The position numbers were made by a program, and so were the translations under genes. The notes under the pieces are model-generated. The model saw only the letters and a list, made by a program, of their open reading frames with translations, did not search any database and was not told the origin of the DNA. A stretch of 64,000 bases of DNA from Oscillospiraceae bacterium (GTDB lineage: Bacteria; Bacillota; Clostridia; Oscillospirales; CAG-272), in assembly GCA_015065385.1 (NCBI GenBank), contig SVQK01000024.1, positions 1-64,000 of the forward strand, written 5' to 3'. Below, piece by piece: positions 44,645 to 52,719 of the stretch (within the stretch, counting starts at the first letter, position 1; each line of letters opens with the position of its first letter).

Positions 44645-44676
44645 GGACTGTCTGACTCTCCTCAGGCAGTCCTTTT
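44645..44676 (+). terminator. Terminator of the GH38 gene
   Basis: GGACTGTCTGA (44645-44655) and TCAGGCAGTCC (44662-44672) make an 11-bp stem with one G-U pair, a six-base loop and TTTT. Confidence 0.8.
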
Positions 44677-44680
44677 GAGC

Positions 44681-44737
44681 TTTTTGAAAAAAGTTCAAAA
44701 AACTTCCGTTCCCTTGTTGCAAACCGCGCGGTTTTTC
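44681..44737 (+). promoter_or_regulatory. Upstream region of second sigma gene: phased A/T tracts and ECF-like -10
   Basis: Tracts TTTTT (44681-44685), AAAAAA (44687-44692) and AAAAAA (44697-44702) precede an ECF-type -10, CCGTCTATAT (44727-44736). The -35 is uncertain; TTGCAAAC (44716-44723) is the best candidate. The general layout matches that of the other sigma gene (21689). Confidence 0.45.
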
Positions 44738-44777
44738 CGTCTATATGGGTGAGAGCAAACGAAAAGGAGGCGAAAAC

Positions 44778-45329
44778 ATGGAAGACACGGACATCGTGGC
44801 CCTGTACTGGGACCGATCCGAGGAGGCCGTCGCCGCCAGCATGGCTAAATACGGCGGGTACTGTGCCGTGATCGCGCGGAATATCCTCGGCTCCGGGGAA
44901 GACGCGGAGGAGTGCGTCAACGACCTGTGGCTCCGGGTCTGGAACGCCATCCCGCCCGACCGTCCGAAGAAGCTGTCGGCCTATTTCGGATCCGTCATCC
45001 GGAATCTCGCGCTGGACAGACGGCGGCAGATTCAAGCGGAGAAGGCGGGAGGAGGGACAGCCGCCCTGTGTCTGGACGAGCTGGCGGAGGCTGTCGGCGA
45101 GGAAGAGGACGCCCTCGGCGCGATCGATCTGAGGGACGCGCTCGACCGGTTTTTAGAAACGCTCGGGCCGAATCCGCGGGAGATCTTCATGCGGCGGTAC
45201 TGGGCATTTCAAAACGAACGGGAGATCGCGCGGGCTCTGGGGATCACGGCGGGCGGGGTTCGCCTGTCCCTGAGCCGGACGCGGAAACTGCTGAAACAAT
45301 ACCTGACGGGGGAGGATGCGGAACGATGA
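44778..45329 (+). CDS. ECF-type RNA polymerase sigma factor
   Basis: A 183-residue sigma factor with regions 2 and 4 only. Region 2: ILGSGEDAEECVNDLWLRVWNAIP and YFGSVIRNLALDRRR. Region 4: FMRRYWAFQNEREIARALGITAGGVRLSLSRTRKLLKQYL. The ATG at 44778 follows AAAGGAGG; an earlier in-frame start at 44745 lacks a ribosome site. Its stop overlaps the next gene's ATG. Same type as the sigma factor at 21150-21689, with the pair GEDAEEC/RQDAEEC in common, but clearly a distinct paralogue. Confidence 0.9.
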   Translation: MEDTDIVALYWDRSEEAVAASMAKYGGYCAVIARNILGSGEDAEECVNDLWLRVWNAIPPDRPKKLSAYFGSVIRNLALDRRRQIQAEKAGGGTAALCLDELAEAVGEEEDALGAIDLRDALDRFLETLGPNPREIFMRRYWAFQNEREIARALGITAGGVRLSLSRTRKLLKQYLTGEDAER

Positions 45330-46588
45330 AGGCAAACGAACAACTTTTATACGCACTGGGGACAGTCGATCCCCGGTATGTGCCGGACCTCACGGAGGTC
45401 AAGGAAAGAAAACCCTATCTGCGCTGGGCGGCTGCGGCGGGGGGGATCTGCGCGGCCCTGCTCATCGGCGTGCTCGCGGTCCATCAGATTCGAAACGGAC
45501 GAAATCCTATGGGGATTCTGTCGCCGGACAACCCCACAGTCGGCGTCGGATCCGAACAGCCCGATGCGGCGGACAGCTCCGACACGGTGAACGGTCTTCC
45601 GAAGATCACGGCTTCTCTGACGACGGGCGGCATGGGATTCGAGGGGCAGATGGCATATTCCATCGACGAGCTGGAAAACGGCAATCCGTGGCGGGAGATC
45701 CCGTCCGACACCGCCGTTCTGCCCGTGTATAAAAATCTGCTGTACAACGGCCGCTGGGAGGAAGGCGCGGATTATTACACCACCGAGGAAGAGATGCGCC
45801 GGGTCGCGGAGGCAGCGGCACAGAGCCTCGGTATGGAGGTGCTGTCAACAAAAACCGATACGATGGGCGAGATCCGGGACACCGTTCTGACGGAACGCGT
45901 CACATCGCTGACCGCGGAATGCGCCGGGGAAAACGCTTCCGCGAAGCTCCGGGTCTCCCGCTCGGGAACGGTTTCCGCAGAGCTGTCCCCCTCCGTCCCG
46001 TTTGAGACGGTCCAGGAGCGGACGAAGGCGCTGGACATTCTATCGACCTATCTCGGCTACCGGGACGCCGTGATCGCGGAATCCGGGGACCGCAATATTT
46101 ACGGGGAAATGGTCACGACTGTGGAGGTCTACGAGGACTCCGACAACCCGGTCCGGAAGCTGCTGAACTACTGCGCGGCCTCGTCCCTCCTTGGCATGGA
46201 TCTCGAAGAAGGAAACGGCACGGATCTGCGCTTTGTTACGATAGGTCCGGGATTTGACAGACTGAACTTCCTCGGCGACTACCCGGTCATCGGGGAGGAG
46301 GACGCGCGGGCGATGCTGCTCCGGGGCGAATACCTGACCACGGTCCCCGCCGACACGCTCCCGGAGAGCGGGATCACCGAGGATCGGATCGACCGGGTGG
46401 AGCTGGTCTACCGGTGCTCCCTTCGGGACGAATACGCGGAGCCGTATTACCGGTTCTTCGTCCGTCTGAGGGAGGGATTCCCGGCGAGCGCGGTCGAAGG
46501 GCTGTTGAATTGGGGCATTTACTATGTCCCCGCGGTACGGGTCGAATACCTCTCCGAGATCCCGGTCTGGGACGGGACCTTCAACTGA
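45326..46588 (+). CDS. Membrane partner of second ECF sigma factor (candidate anti-sigma)
   Basis: A 420-residue single-pass protein. The N-terminus (LLYALGTVDPRYVPDL) is followed by one membrane helix (about 35-52, RWAAAAGGICAALLIGVLAV) and an extracellular region of about 360 residues with no recognised domain. The N-terminal motif resembles that of the LRR protein paired with the other sigma factor (LDAVGRVDKRAVEECL). Start overlaps the sigma stop (ATGA), so the two proteins are made in fixed proportion. By position an anti-sigma factor/sensor, but no classical ZAS zinc domain is seen. Confidence 0.7.
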   Translation: MKANEQLLYALGTVDPRYVPDLTEVKERKPYLRWAAAAGGICAALLIGVLAVHQIRNGRNPMGILSPDNPTVGVGSEQPDAADSSDTVNGLPKITASLTTGGMGFEGQMAYSIDELENGNPWREIPSDTAVLPVYKNLLYNGRWEEGADYYTTEEEMRRVAEAAAQSLGMEVLSTKTDTMGEIRDTVLTERVTSLTAECAGENASAKLRVSRSGTVSAELSPSVPFETVQERTKALDILSTYLGYRDAVIAESGDRNIYGEMVTTVEVYEDSDNPVRKLLNYCAASSLLGMDLEEGNGTDLRFVTIGPGFDRLNFLGDYPVIGEEDARAMLLRGEYLTTVPADTLPESGITEDRIDRVELVYRCSLRDEYAEPYYRFFVRLREGFPASAVEGLLNWGIYYVPAVRVEYLSEIPVWDGTFN

Positions 46589-46610
46589 ACGGAAAATCCA
46601 AAGCATGTGA

Positions 46611-46645
46611 AAACCGCAGATCGGCGAGGTCTGCGGTTCTTTTCG
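46611..46645. terminator. Bidirectional terminator
   Basis: AACCGCAGA (46612-46620) and TCTGCGGTT (46630-46638) form a perfect 9-bp stem with CTTTTC after it, between convergent genes. Confidence 0.75.
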
Positions 46646-46648
46646 GGG

Positions 46649-47824
46649 TTACGTCTCCTTGCACCGCCGCTCCCAGTCCGCCCAGCGGGGATCGGCGCAC
46701 ATTTCGGCGGCAACGTCGTCAAAATCGGGAACCTGCCACCACGGCCAGACCTTAGGAAGATCAGGTGCGAGCCGGTCGTCTGATCCGCGGGGCGAAAAAT
46801 GCGTCACTGTCACGCAGCAAAGAAGCGGCTGAGAATAGGATGCCTCCGGGAGAGAACACCACGCGTCAAAAGCTCGGGCGTTTTCCAGTGCGGAATTCAG
46901 CGACCGGAAAGCTCCATCCTTATCTCCCGTTCGCCATTGAAACTCCGAGTGAAAGAGATACAGCCGCGCGGCTCCCTCGTGACATCCTCCGAGCTTGCCG
47001 TCCGGGAACAAGGTGTCGTACAGGGCGAGGGCCTGCCGAATCGCATCCGCCGTTTGTCCCGGAGCCATGTCCTGACGGAAAGAAATCAGAAGCTGGATCA
47101 TCTGGTCAGCGGATGCGGCTATCATGCGGATCAGCAGTTTCCCGAGCGCCTCCGCCCTTTCCCGTCCGTCGTGTGCCGAAGCGGCGAGCCATTCCCGGCA
47201 TCCCTCGAGAGGGGGCGCGGTCTTTGCGATGGAGTCTGCGCGATCGTAGTCTCCCGTATTGGCGTAGAGCTGGATCAACTTTCTCACCGCATTCTGACGC
47301 TCCGCTCCGTCGGAGATGCCCGGGAGCAGTTTCTCATACAACAGAATCGCCTCATGCCATTCCGGATACGTCTGGTGCAGATCCGTGTCGTACCGGTCGA
47401 AGCCGTTCTCATCCGTAATGTGGTACTCCCCGCGGCGCACATATCCGGCGTTGTACAGTACGGAGGCCAGCGCGGCGGTGAGCGTTTCGTTTCCGGGAAA
47501 CTCGATCAGAGCTTCTCGGGCGAGGGTGACGCATTCGTCCATATTGACGTCTTCGCCGTTGTTCTCGCGGTTCATTCGGTTGATCCGATCCGCCAGTTCG
47601 TCGATTCTCTTTTTACGCTCGTTATCGTATCCGAACAGTTCGTCGATCGAGACGCCGAAGTAGTTGGCGATGGACGGGACAAGCTCCATATCGGGATAGC
47701 AGATGCTTTTCTCCCACCGCGAGACCGCCTGCGGGGAGACGCCGAGGGACGACGCCACCTCTTCCTGCGTCCGCCCGTCCCGGAGTCTGAGAGAACGGAT
47801 ATTGTTTCCGAGTTCAATTGTCAT
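46649..47824 (-). CDS. XRE-family transcriptional regulator with TPR-like C-terminus
   Basis: A 391-residue protein. Residues about 5-60 form a Cro/C1 helix-turn-helix (LRDGRTQEEVASSLGVSPQAVSRWEKSICYPDMELVPSIANYFGVSIDELFG). The remainder is helical and TPR-like (EARLEFPGNETLTAALASVLYNAG-type repeats; WHEAILLYEKLLPG; KLIQLYANTGDYDRADSIA). This architecture is common in Clostridia, where the helical part is thought to sense a ligand or peptide. GGAGGG precedes the ATG. It is monocistronic and its targets are unknown; the neighbouring GH92 gene reads toward it from upstream. Confidence 0.85.
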   Translation of the reverse strand: MTIELGNNIRSLRLRDGRTQEEVASSLGVSPQAVSRWEKSICYPDMELVPSIANYFGVSIDELFGYDNERKKRIDELADRINRMNRENNGEDVNMDECVTLAREALIEFPGNETLTAALASVLYNAGYVRRGEYHITDENGFDRYDTDLHQTYPEWHEAILLYEKLLPGISDGAERQNAVRKLIQLYANTGDYDRADSIAKTAPPLEGCREWLAASAHDGRERAEALGKLLIRMIAASADQMIQLLISFRQDMAPGQTADAIRQALALYDTLFPDGKLGGCHEGAARLYLFHSEFQWRTGDKDGAFRSLNSALENARAFDAWCSLPEASYSQPLLCCVTVTHFSPRGSDDRLAPDLPKVWPWWQVPDFDDVAAEMCADPRWADWERRCKET

Positions 47825-47868
47825 ATGGGATCCCTCCGATCATGAGAATCACCGGCCGGTGTGCCTTT

Positions 47869-47897
47869 ATTCTATCAGCTCCGGAGGCGGATTGCAA
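47869..47897 (-). promoter_or_regulatory. Promoter of the XRE/TPR regulator
   Basis: Minus strand TTGCAA (47892-47897) and TAGAAT (47869-47874), 17 bases apart, 45 bases before the start codon. Confidence 0.7.
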
Positions 47898-47988
47898 GCA
47901 TCAATCTGTTGTGGAAAACTCAATCAGAGCGTGAAAAAACCGCGCCGACCCGTGGTGAGGTGACGCGGCAGAGGGTATTGACAGGGAA

Positions 47989-49947
47989 TTATACGTTGAT
48001 CTTCCAGCTCTTCGCAAGTCCGGGGAACTTCACGTTCTCGATCTTGCCGGGGCAGAGGGGATATTCGCCGAGGCAGACGAAGATGAACCACGCGGCGGTC
48101 GTGCCGTTGTCCTCGTCCCCGGGAAATCCGTCCGCCTCGTCCGAGAAGTGTTCGAGCGCGGCCTTGTGAGCCCAGTACGCCGCCTTTTCGGGCAGTCCGA
48201 GATAGGCGTAGATGAAGGGCAGGTGGAAGGAGGGCTGGTTGGAGACGGCGAACTGTCCGAGATCGACCGCCGCCATTTCCGTCATTTCATGGATCTCTCC
48301 GCCGTAGCCGTGGACCCGGTAGACCGGAGGAAGGGCGAAGAGGGCGTCGAGCTTTTCGAGCAGCTTGTCCTCCCCTCCGTAGAGCGCGCAAAGCCCCTCG
48401 ATGTCGTGCGGAACCGCGAAGGTGGACTGCCACGCGGAGGCCTCCGTGTATTCGCCGCCCCACTTGACGGGATCGAAGTCGTCTGCCATCTTTCCGTCGG
48501 TGTCGCGCCCGCGCATGAAGCCGGTCTCGGGATCGAAGAGGTTTTTGTAGTTCTTCGCCCGCCGCTCGTATTCGGGGACAAGCTCGTCCCGTCCGAGGGC
48601 CTTTGCCACCGTGGCGATGCACCAGTCGCCGTAGGCCGCGTCGAGGGTCAGGTTGACGCTCTCTCCGTGCTCGTTGCGCGGGACGTAGCCGAATTTCACA
48701 TAGGATTCCGCGCCGTTTCGTCCGAAGCGGGGCAGGGGACCGTTGTGATTGGCGTGGTTCAGCATGCCGTCGAGCGCGTCCTCCCACGTTTTCCGGGAGC
48801 CGATCCCGTTCACGACCGCCGTGGCGATGACCGCGTCGATGAGCGTGGAGGGCATGCACCCGACCTCGCCGATGGAGATCCAGCGGGGCAGCCAGCCGCA
48901 TTCCCGGTAGTCGTTCACGAATCCCTCGAGCATTTCGGCGAATTCGTCCCGCGCGATCTTCACAAAGAGCGGGTAGACCGTGCGGTAGGTGTCCCAGAAG
49001 CCGTTGTCCGTGTAGCGCACTCCCTCCCGGCAGGACCCGTCATAGGGGGCGTAGTGGACCGGTTTTCCGTCGGCGGTCAGCTCGTAGCACTTGTGCGGGT
49101 AGAGGAAGGTGCGCCAGAGGCAGGTATAGAAGGTGCGCTCCGTCTTGGGATCGTCGAATTCCGCGTCTATCCGTCCGAGGCGTTCCTCCCAGATTGCGTC
49201 GTTTTCGGCGAGAACTTCGTCAAAGCGGCGTCCGGCGATCTCCCGGTCGATGACGGCCTCGGCATAGTCCGCCGAGAGATAGGAGGTGCCGAGGGAGAAT
49301 TCGGTGTCCCGCCCGGTCAGCGCGAGGTGGCAGAAGCCCTTCTCACTCCCGTCCGCGCCGATCTTCGACTTTGCGAAGTCCACCGCGCCCTCGGGGAAGC
49401 GGAGCACGAAGAACATTTTGAAATTCTCCGCGATATCGCCGGAGTGTCCCGTGGTCGTGCCGATCACTTCGTTTTTCTCCGGGACAAAGGTATAGGTATA
49501 GTCTCCCATGACGGGGAGGAGGGAGAGGACGGAGGGGCGGTCGGTGTCGAAGTGAAGCCGGCCCACGGCGCCCCGCTCGGTCGGGGTGATTTCGAAATCG
49601 CATATCGAGCGCAGGAAGCGGATCTTTACCGTGGAGGGCGTCATGACGTCGTCCGCCGGCCTGTGTCCGCCCCACGCGCCTCCCGCGCTGTTGGCTACGA
49701 TATCGTTCTGGGGCGTCATGAGGAAGGTGCCGTAGTCGCTGATCCACGGGCTGGGCTGATGGGTCAGGCGGATGCCCTCGATGCTGTGGGAATCCGGATG
49801 ATAGTACCAGCTGCCGTTCCGCTCCGTCTGGGGAGCAAATGCGGTCATGCCGAATGGTCTCTGCACCAGAGGAAGGGTGTTCCCCTGGGAGAAGCGGGGA
49901 ACGGATTTCGTACCCTGCCGGATATTGACGAGAGAAAGTCTGCTCAT
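47989..49947 (-). CDS. GH92-family alpha-mannosidase (second copy)
   Basis: A 652-residue GH92 enzyme, distinct from the one at 27054-29123. Typical segments are KSVPRFSQGNTLPLVQRPFGMTAF at the start, YTCLWRTFLYPH, DNGFWDTYRTVYPLFV, PRWISIGEVGCMPSTLIDAV, AWQSTFAVPHDIEGLCALYGG, SNQPSFHLPFIYAYLG and DEDNGTTAAWFIFVCLGEYPLCPG. It is a few tens of residues shorter than usual. No signal peptide. The start at 49947 follows GGAGGACC; the frame upstream to 50055 is not used. Alpha-mannoside linkage unknown. Confidence 0.92.
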   Translation of the reverse strand: MSRLSLVNIRQGTKSVPRFSQGNTLPLVQRPFGMTAFAPQTERNGSWYYHPDSHSIEGIRLTHQPSPWISDYGTFLMTPQNDIVANSAGGAWGGHRPADDVMTPSTVKIRFLRSICDFEITPTERGAVGRLHFDTDRPSVLSLLPVMGDYTYTFVPEKNEVIGTTTGHSGDIAENFKMFFVLRFPEGAVDFAKSKIGADGSEKGFCHLALTGRDTEFSLGTSYLSADYAEAVIDREIAGRRFDEVLAENDAIWEERLGRIDAEFDDPKTERTFYTCLWRTFLYPHKCYELTADGKPVHYAPYDGSCREGVRYTDNGFWDTYRTVYPLFVKIARDEFAEMLEGFVNDYRECGWLPRWISIGEVGCMPSTLIDAVIATAVVNGIGSRKTWEDALDGMLNHANHNGPLPRFGRNGAESYVKFGYVPRNEHGESVNLTLDAAYGDWCIATVAKALGRDELVPEYERRAKNYKNLFDPETGFMRGRDTDGKMADDFDPVKWGGEYTEASAWQSTFAVPHDIEGLCALYGGEDKLLEKLDALFALPPVYRVHGYGGEIHEMTEMAAVDLGQFAVSNQPSFHLPFIYAYLGLPEKAAYWAHKAALEHFSDEADGFPGDEDNGTTAAWFIFVCLGEYPLCPGKIENVKFPGLAKSWKINV

Positions 49948-49975
49948 TGCGGTCCTCCGAATCTGAATTATCTCT

Positions 49976-50004
49976 ATTGTATCATGATCCGCCGGACTTG
50001 ACAA
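49976..50004 (-). promoter_or_regulatory. Promoter of the second GH92 gene
   Basis: Minus strand TTGTCA (49999-50004) and TACAAT (49976-49981), 17 bases apart. Confidence 0.75.
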
Positions 50005-50036
50005 GGGAAAACTTGTAAATCCTCGCAAAATATCGC

Positions 50037-50065
50037 TTGACAACGGCGCGCGCATTCACTACAAT
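50037..50065 (+). promoter_or_regulatory. Near-consensus promoter reading antisense into the gene at 50059-50550
   Basis: TTGACA (50037-50042), 17 bases, TACAAT (50060-50065). Its transcript would begin near 50072 and run antisense through the opposing hypothetical gene toward rarA. No obvious open frame starts close to it, although GGGAGGA follows at about 50073. Confidence 0.6.
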
Positions 50066-50550
50066 AGAACCCGGGAGGATAAAAGCACCCCGTCCCGCCA
50101 GAGATGCACGAGGGTCTTCTCCCTTGTCCATTGTCCGGACACCGCGAGGCTGAGCCGCAGGAACACCCGCACGTCCCCCGGCTGACCCGCGTTTTTGCCT
50201 GTCCGATCCCGCCGCCCGGATCCGCTTTTGCGGCCGATCCGCGGGAAAAGCGTCTTTTTCATGGGACTCAGGCGGATCGGAGCGGGCTTTTTCCGAACCG
50301 GGCGTTCTCCAGGATCCGGCTCTTCCGGCTCCGTCAGAATGAATACGTCGGTCTCGCATTTGTACCGGACCCGACGCGCGTCCGTCTCTGCCGCGAGGGC
50401 TGCCGCTTTCTCCATTTCAGCCGCCGCCGTATTGTAAAACCGGTTCATTCTTCCGATATCCTCGGGCTTTTCCGCGTCCTCAAAGCGGGGCAGGGAAATG
50501 TCCCATCCCTTTCGTCCGCTCTTTTCGAGCCTGATTTCTCTCCAGTTCAC
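50059..50550 (-). CDS. Hypothetical protein, DUF3298-like
   Basis: A 163-residue protein with a GTG start preceded by GGGAGG. It starts MNWREIRLEKSGRKGWDISLPRF, then an amphipathic helix (MNRFYNTAAAEMEKAAALAAE), a basic Pro/Lys-rich middle and a C-terminal beta segment (VFLRLSLAVSGQWTREKTLVHLW). The order of a strand, an N..YN..A helix and late strands is reminiscent of DUF3298/DUF4163 proteins, but similarity is weak. No signal peptide. It diverges from rarA and has a strong opposing promoter at its 3' end, so its reality is not assured. Confidence 0.5.
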   Translation of the reverse strand: MNWREIRLEKSGRKGWDISLPRFEDAEKPEDIGRMNRFYNTAAAEMEKAAALAAETDARRVRYKCETDVFILTEPEEPDPGERPVRKKPAPIRLSPMKKTLFPRIGRKSGSGRRDRTGKNAGQPGDVRVFLRLSLAVSGQWTREKTLVHLWRDGVLLSSRVLL

Positions 50551-50608
50551 ATCCGCCTCCCGGAGCCTCTGCGTTCTGGATTCAGTATATACAGGAAAGG
50601 CGTTGTTT

Positions 50609-51850
50609 ATGTCACAGCTTTCACCGCTTGCCGACCGGGTCCGCCCGACCGATTTCGACGGGATCGTCGGTCAGCGTCATCTGTTCGGCCCGGACGGGAT
50701 CCTGCGGCGGATGGTGTCGCGGGGCGTGATCCCCTCCATGATCTTCTTCGGCCCGCCCGGATGCGGAAAGACCACCGCGGCGTCCATCATCGCCTCCCGG
50801 TGCGGAAAAACGCTGCACCGTCTCAACGCCACGACCGCGAGCCTCGGCGATATCCGGGACGTGGCGAAGGACACCGGCACCATGATGGGGATCGGCGGGG
50901 TCCTTTTGTACCTCGACGAGATCCAGTACTTCAACAAGAAGCAGCAGCAGTCCCTGCTCGAATATCTGGAGGACGGGCGCATCACGCTCATCGCCTCCAC
51001 GACCGAAAATCCGTACTACTATATTTACGACGCGCTCCTCTCCCGCTGCTCGGTCTTCGAGTTCAAGCATGTGGACGCCCGGGATATCGCCGAGAGACTG
51101 CGCGCCGTGATCGCCTCCGAATTCCCGGACGCCGAAATCTCTCCGGACGCGGTCGATGCGCTGGCGGAGGCGGGGGGCGGGGACGTGCGCCGGTCCCTCA
51201 CCATGCTCGAAGCGGCTGTCGGCGCGGCGCGGGAGGACGACGGGAGGATTTCGGTCACCCGGGAGCTCGTGGAGCAGCTCACGCCGTCCGTCAGCCAGAG
51301 CAATTTCGACCGCGGCGGGGACGTGCATTACGATCTGCTTTCCGGCCTGCAGAAGTCCATCCGTGGTTCCGATCCCGACGCGGCGGTCTTTTATCTGGCA
51401 AGACTGCTCGAGGGCGGGGATCTGATCTCCCCCTGCCGCCGCCTGATGGTCATCGCCTCGGAGGACGTCGGTCCGGCCTATCCGATGGCTCCGGTGATCG
51501 TGCGGGCCTGCGTGGAGTCGGCGCGGGAGCTGGGACTGCCCGAGGCGCGCATTCCGCTGGCCAATGCCGCCGTGATCCTCGCCACCTCCCCGAAGTCCAA
51601 TTCCGCCTACATGGCCTACGCGAAGGCAGAGGGGGAGATCCACGCGGGCCGCGGCTCCGAGATCCCGCTTCATCTGAGAAGCCCGCAGTTCAAGGGATAT
51701 AAATACCCTCACGACTTCCCCGGACACTGGGTCGAACAGCAGTATCTCCCGGACGATCTGAAGGGAAAGACCTTCTACGAGTTCGGCGAAAACAAGACCG
51801 AACAGGCCGCGAAGCAGTATTTTGAGAAAATCAAGGGGGACAAAGCATGA
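50609..51850 (+). CDS. rarA: Replication-associated recombination protein A (AAA+ ATPase)
   Basis: A 413-residue RarA/MgsA. Walker A is FFGPPGCGKTT (about 46-56), Walker B LLYLDEIQYFNK, and the Ser-rich sensor region is LIASTTENPYYYIYDALLSRC. The C-terminal tetramerisation domain has HYDLLSGLQKSIRGSDPDAAVFYLARLLEGGD and PSPKSNSAYMAYAKAEG-like stretches. It acts at stalled replication forks. The ATG at 50609 follows AGGAAAGG. Its stop overlaps the start of the next gene (51847). Confidence 0.95.
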   Translation: MSQLSPLADRVRPTDFDGIVGQRHLFGPDGILRRMVSRGVIPSMIFFGPPGCGKTTAASIIASRCGKTLHRLNATTASLGDIRDVAKDTGTMMGIGGVLLYLDEIQYFNKKQQQSLLEYLEDGRITLIASTTENPYYYIYDALLSRCSVFEFKHVDARDIAERLRAVIASEFPDAEISPDAVDALAEAGGGDVRRSLTMLEAAVGAAREDDGRISVTRELVEQLTPSVSQSNFDRGGDVHYDLLSGLQKSIRGSDPDAAVFYLARLLEGGDLISPCRRLMVIASEDVGPAYPMAPVIVRACVESARELGLPEARIPLANAAVILATSPKSNSAYMAYAKAEGEIHAGRGSEIPLHLRSPQFKGYKYPHDFPGHWVEQQYLPDDLKGKTFYEFGENKTEQAAKQYFEKIKGDKA

Positions 51851-52452
51851 AAAAGCCCGATTTCGCCGCCCTGCCCCGGGAATTCCGCGCGGAGTATGCG
51901 AAATTCGCCGCTCTCCGCCTCGCCGGATCCGCGCTCTTTCTTGCCGCCGCGGCCGCCGGTTCCTTCCTGCTCGATTTTTCGGGTCTCAAATATCCCGTGA
52001 TGGGGCCGGTGTTCCTCTTTGCCGCCGCTTTTGCCGCCGGCTGTGTCCTCTTCGGACTCCACCGGTTTTTGAAGCCCGCGTGGCTGGGAAACCTGACGGA
52101 GATCGACTGCGGCTATCGCATGGTGAACACCGGAAACCGGGCGGCTGCGGAAAAGCAGATGATGGTCGATCTGACCGTGGACCGCGGAGGAAAAAAGCCG
52201 TACCGGATCCGCCTCTTCCGGGAGGAGGGCGTCACGCACGGTGGAAACAGGATCAACGTCTTTCAGCGGGAGGCTCCCTACAAGGAGGGGGATACGCTCC
52301 TCTTTCTGCCCGGGTTCCGCTATCCCGCGCGCATCGACGTGAAGGACGCGGGCGAAACGCTCGATCCGAAGTTCGTCTGTCCCTTCTGCGGCGCGATCGG
52401 CCCGCTTTCGAAGCGAACCTGCCCGAATTGCGGAAGAACCGTTCTCCGCTGA
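51847..52452 (+). CDS. Membrane protein with C-terminal zinc ribbon, unknown function
   Basis: A 201-residue protein with two N-terminal membrane helices (about 22-44 and 50-70), a beta-rich middle (VDLTVDRGGKKPYRIRLFREEGVTHGGNRINVF) and a C-terminal zinc ribbon with cysteine pairs CPFCGAIGPLSKRTCPNC. It overlaps rarA by four bases (ATGA) and is co-transcribed. No function is known to me. Confidence 0.75.
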   Translation: MKKPDFAALPREFRAEYAKFAALRLAGSALFLAAAAAGSFLLDFSGLKYPVMGPVFLFAAAFAAGCVLFGLHRFLKPAWLGNLTEIDCGYRMVNTGNRAAAEKQMMVDLTVDRGGKKPYRIRLFREEGVTHGGNRINVFQREAPYKEGDTLLFLPGFRYPARIDVKDAGETLDPKFVCPFCGAIGPLSKRTCPNCGRTVLR

Positions 52453-52470
52453 CCTCCCTGTGTGCGATCT

Positions 52471-52516
52471 GCCGGAATCGACGGGCAAACGGGCCTCCAA
52501 TTCCGGCACTTTTTTC
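52471..52516 (+). terminator. Terminator of the rarA unit
   Basis: GCCGGAAT (52471-52478) and ATTCCGGC (52500-52507) form an 8-bp stem, followed by ACTTTTTT. Confidence 0.75.
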
Positions 52517-52527
52517 CCGGATCGCCC

Positions 52528-52556
52528 TTGACATACGCGGACGGTTATGGTATAAT
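52528..52556 (+). promoter_or_regulatory. SigmaA promoter of rplJ-rplL
   Basis: TTGACA (52528-52533), 17 bases, TATAAT (52551-52556), with TGG before the -10. Full consensus, fitting a highly expressed ribosomal operon. Confidence 0.9.
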
Positions 52557-52562
52557 ACGCAT

Positions 52563-52640
52563 GTTGTTGAACCAAAGACAGCAGGTTACAGTAAAAGCGA
52601 CATGCCACCCTGCCGAGGAGAGACGCTTGAATCTGAGCAT
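52563..52640 (+). ncRNA. Ribosomal protein L10 leader
   Basis: The leader contains ACCAAAGACAGCAGGT (52571-52586) and CCTGCCGAGG (52609-52618), whose GCAGG/CCTGC arms pair. These are the hallmark parts of the Firmicute L10 leader, bound by L10(L12)4 for autoregulation. Confidence 0.8.
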
Positions 52641-52645
52641 TCACG

Positions 52646-52684
52646 GTCTTTTTTCGTGCATCGGTGCGGAGAAGACTTTTTTTG
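52646..52684 (+). terminator. Attenuator-like hairpin in the rplJ leader
   Basis: GTCTTTTTT (52646-52654) and GGAGAAGAC (52668-52676) can pair in a 9-bp stem with G-U pairs, followed by a run of seven T. It sits between the L10 leader and the rplJ ribosome site (AAGGAGG at 52702-52709), as expected for transcription attenuation. Confidence 0.5.
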
Positions 52685-52719
52685 TGCCTGTCATATCCTG
52701 ATAAGGAGGAAACACTGAA

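Noticed and set aside
49947-50055. Longer N-terminus for the second GH92 protein
   Set aside because: It would read through its own promoter; GGAGGACC precedes the ATG at 49947.
50104-51702. 532-residue plus-strand frame over rarA
   Set aside because: Out-of-frame shadow of rarA and antisense of the hypothetical gene; Arg-rich and without motifs.
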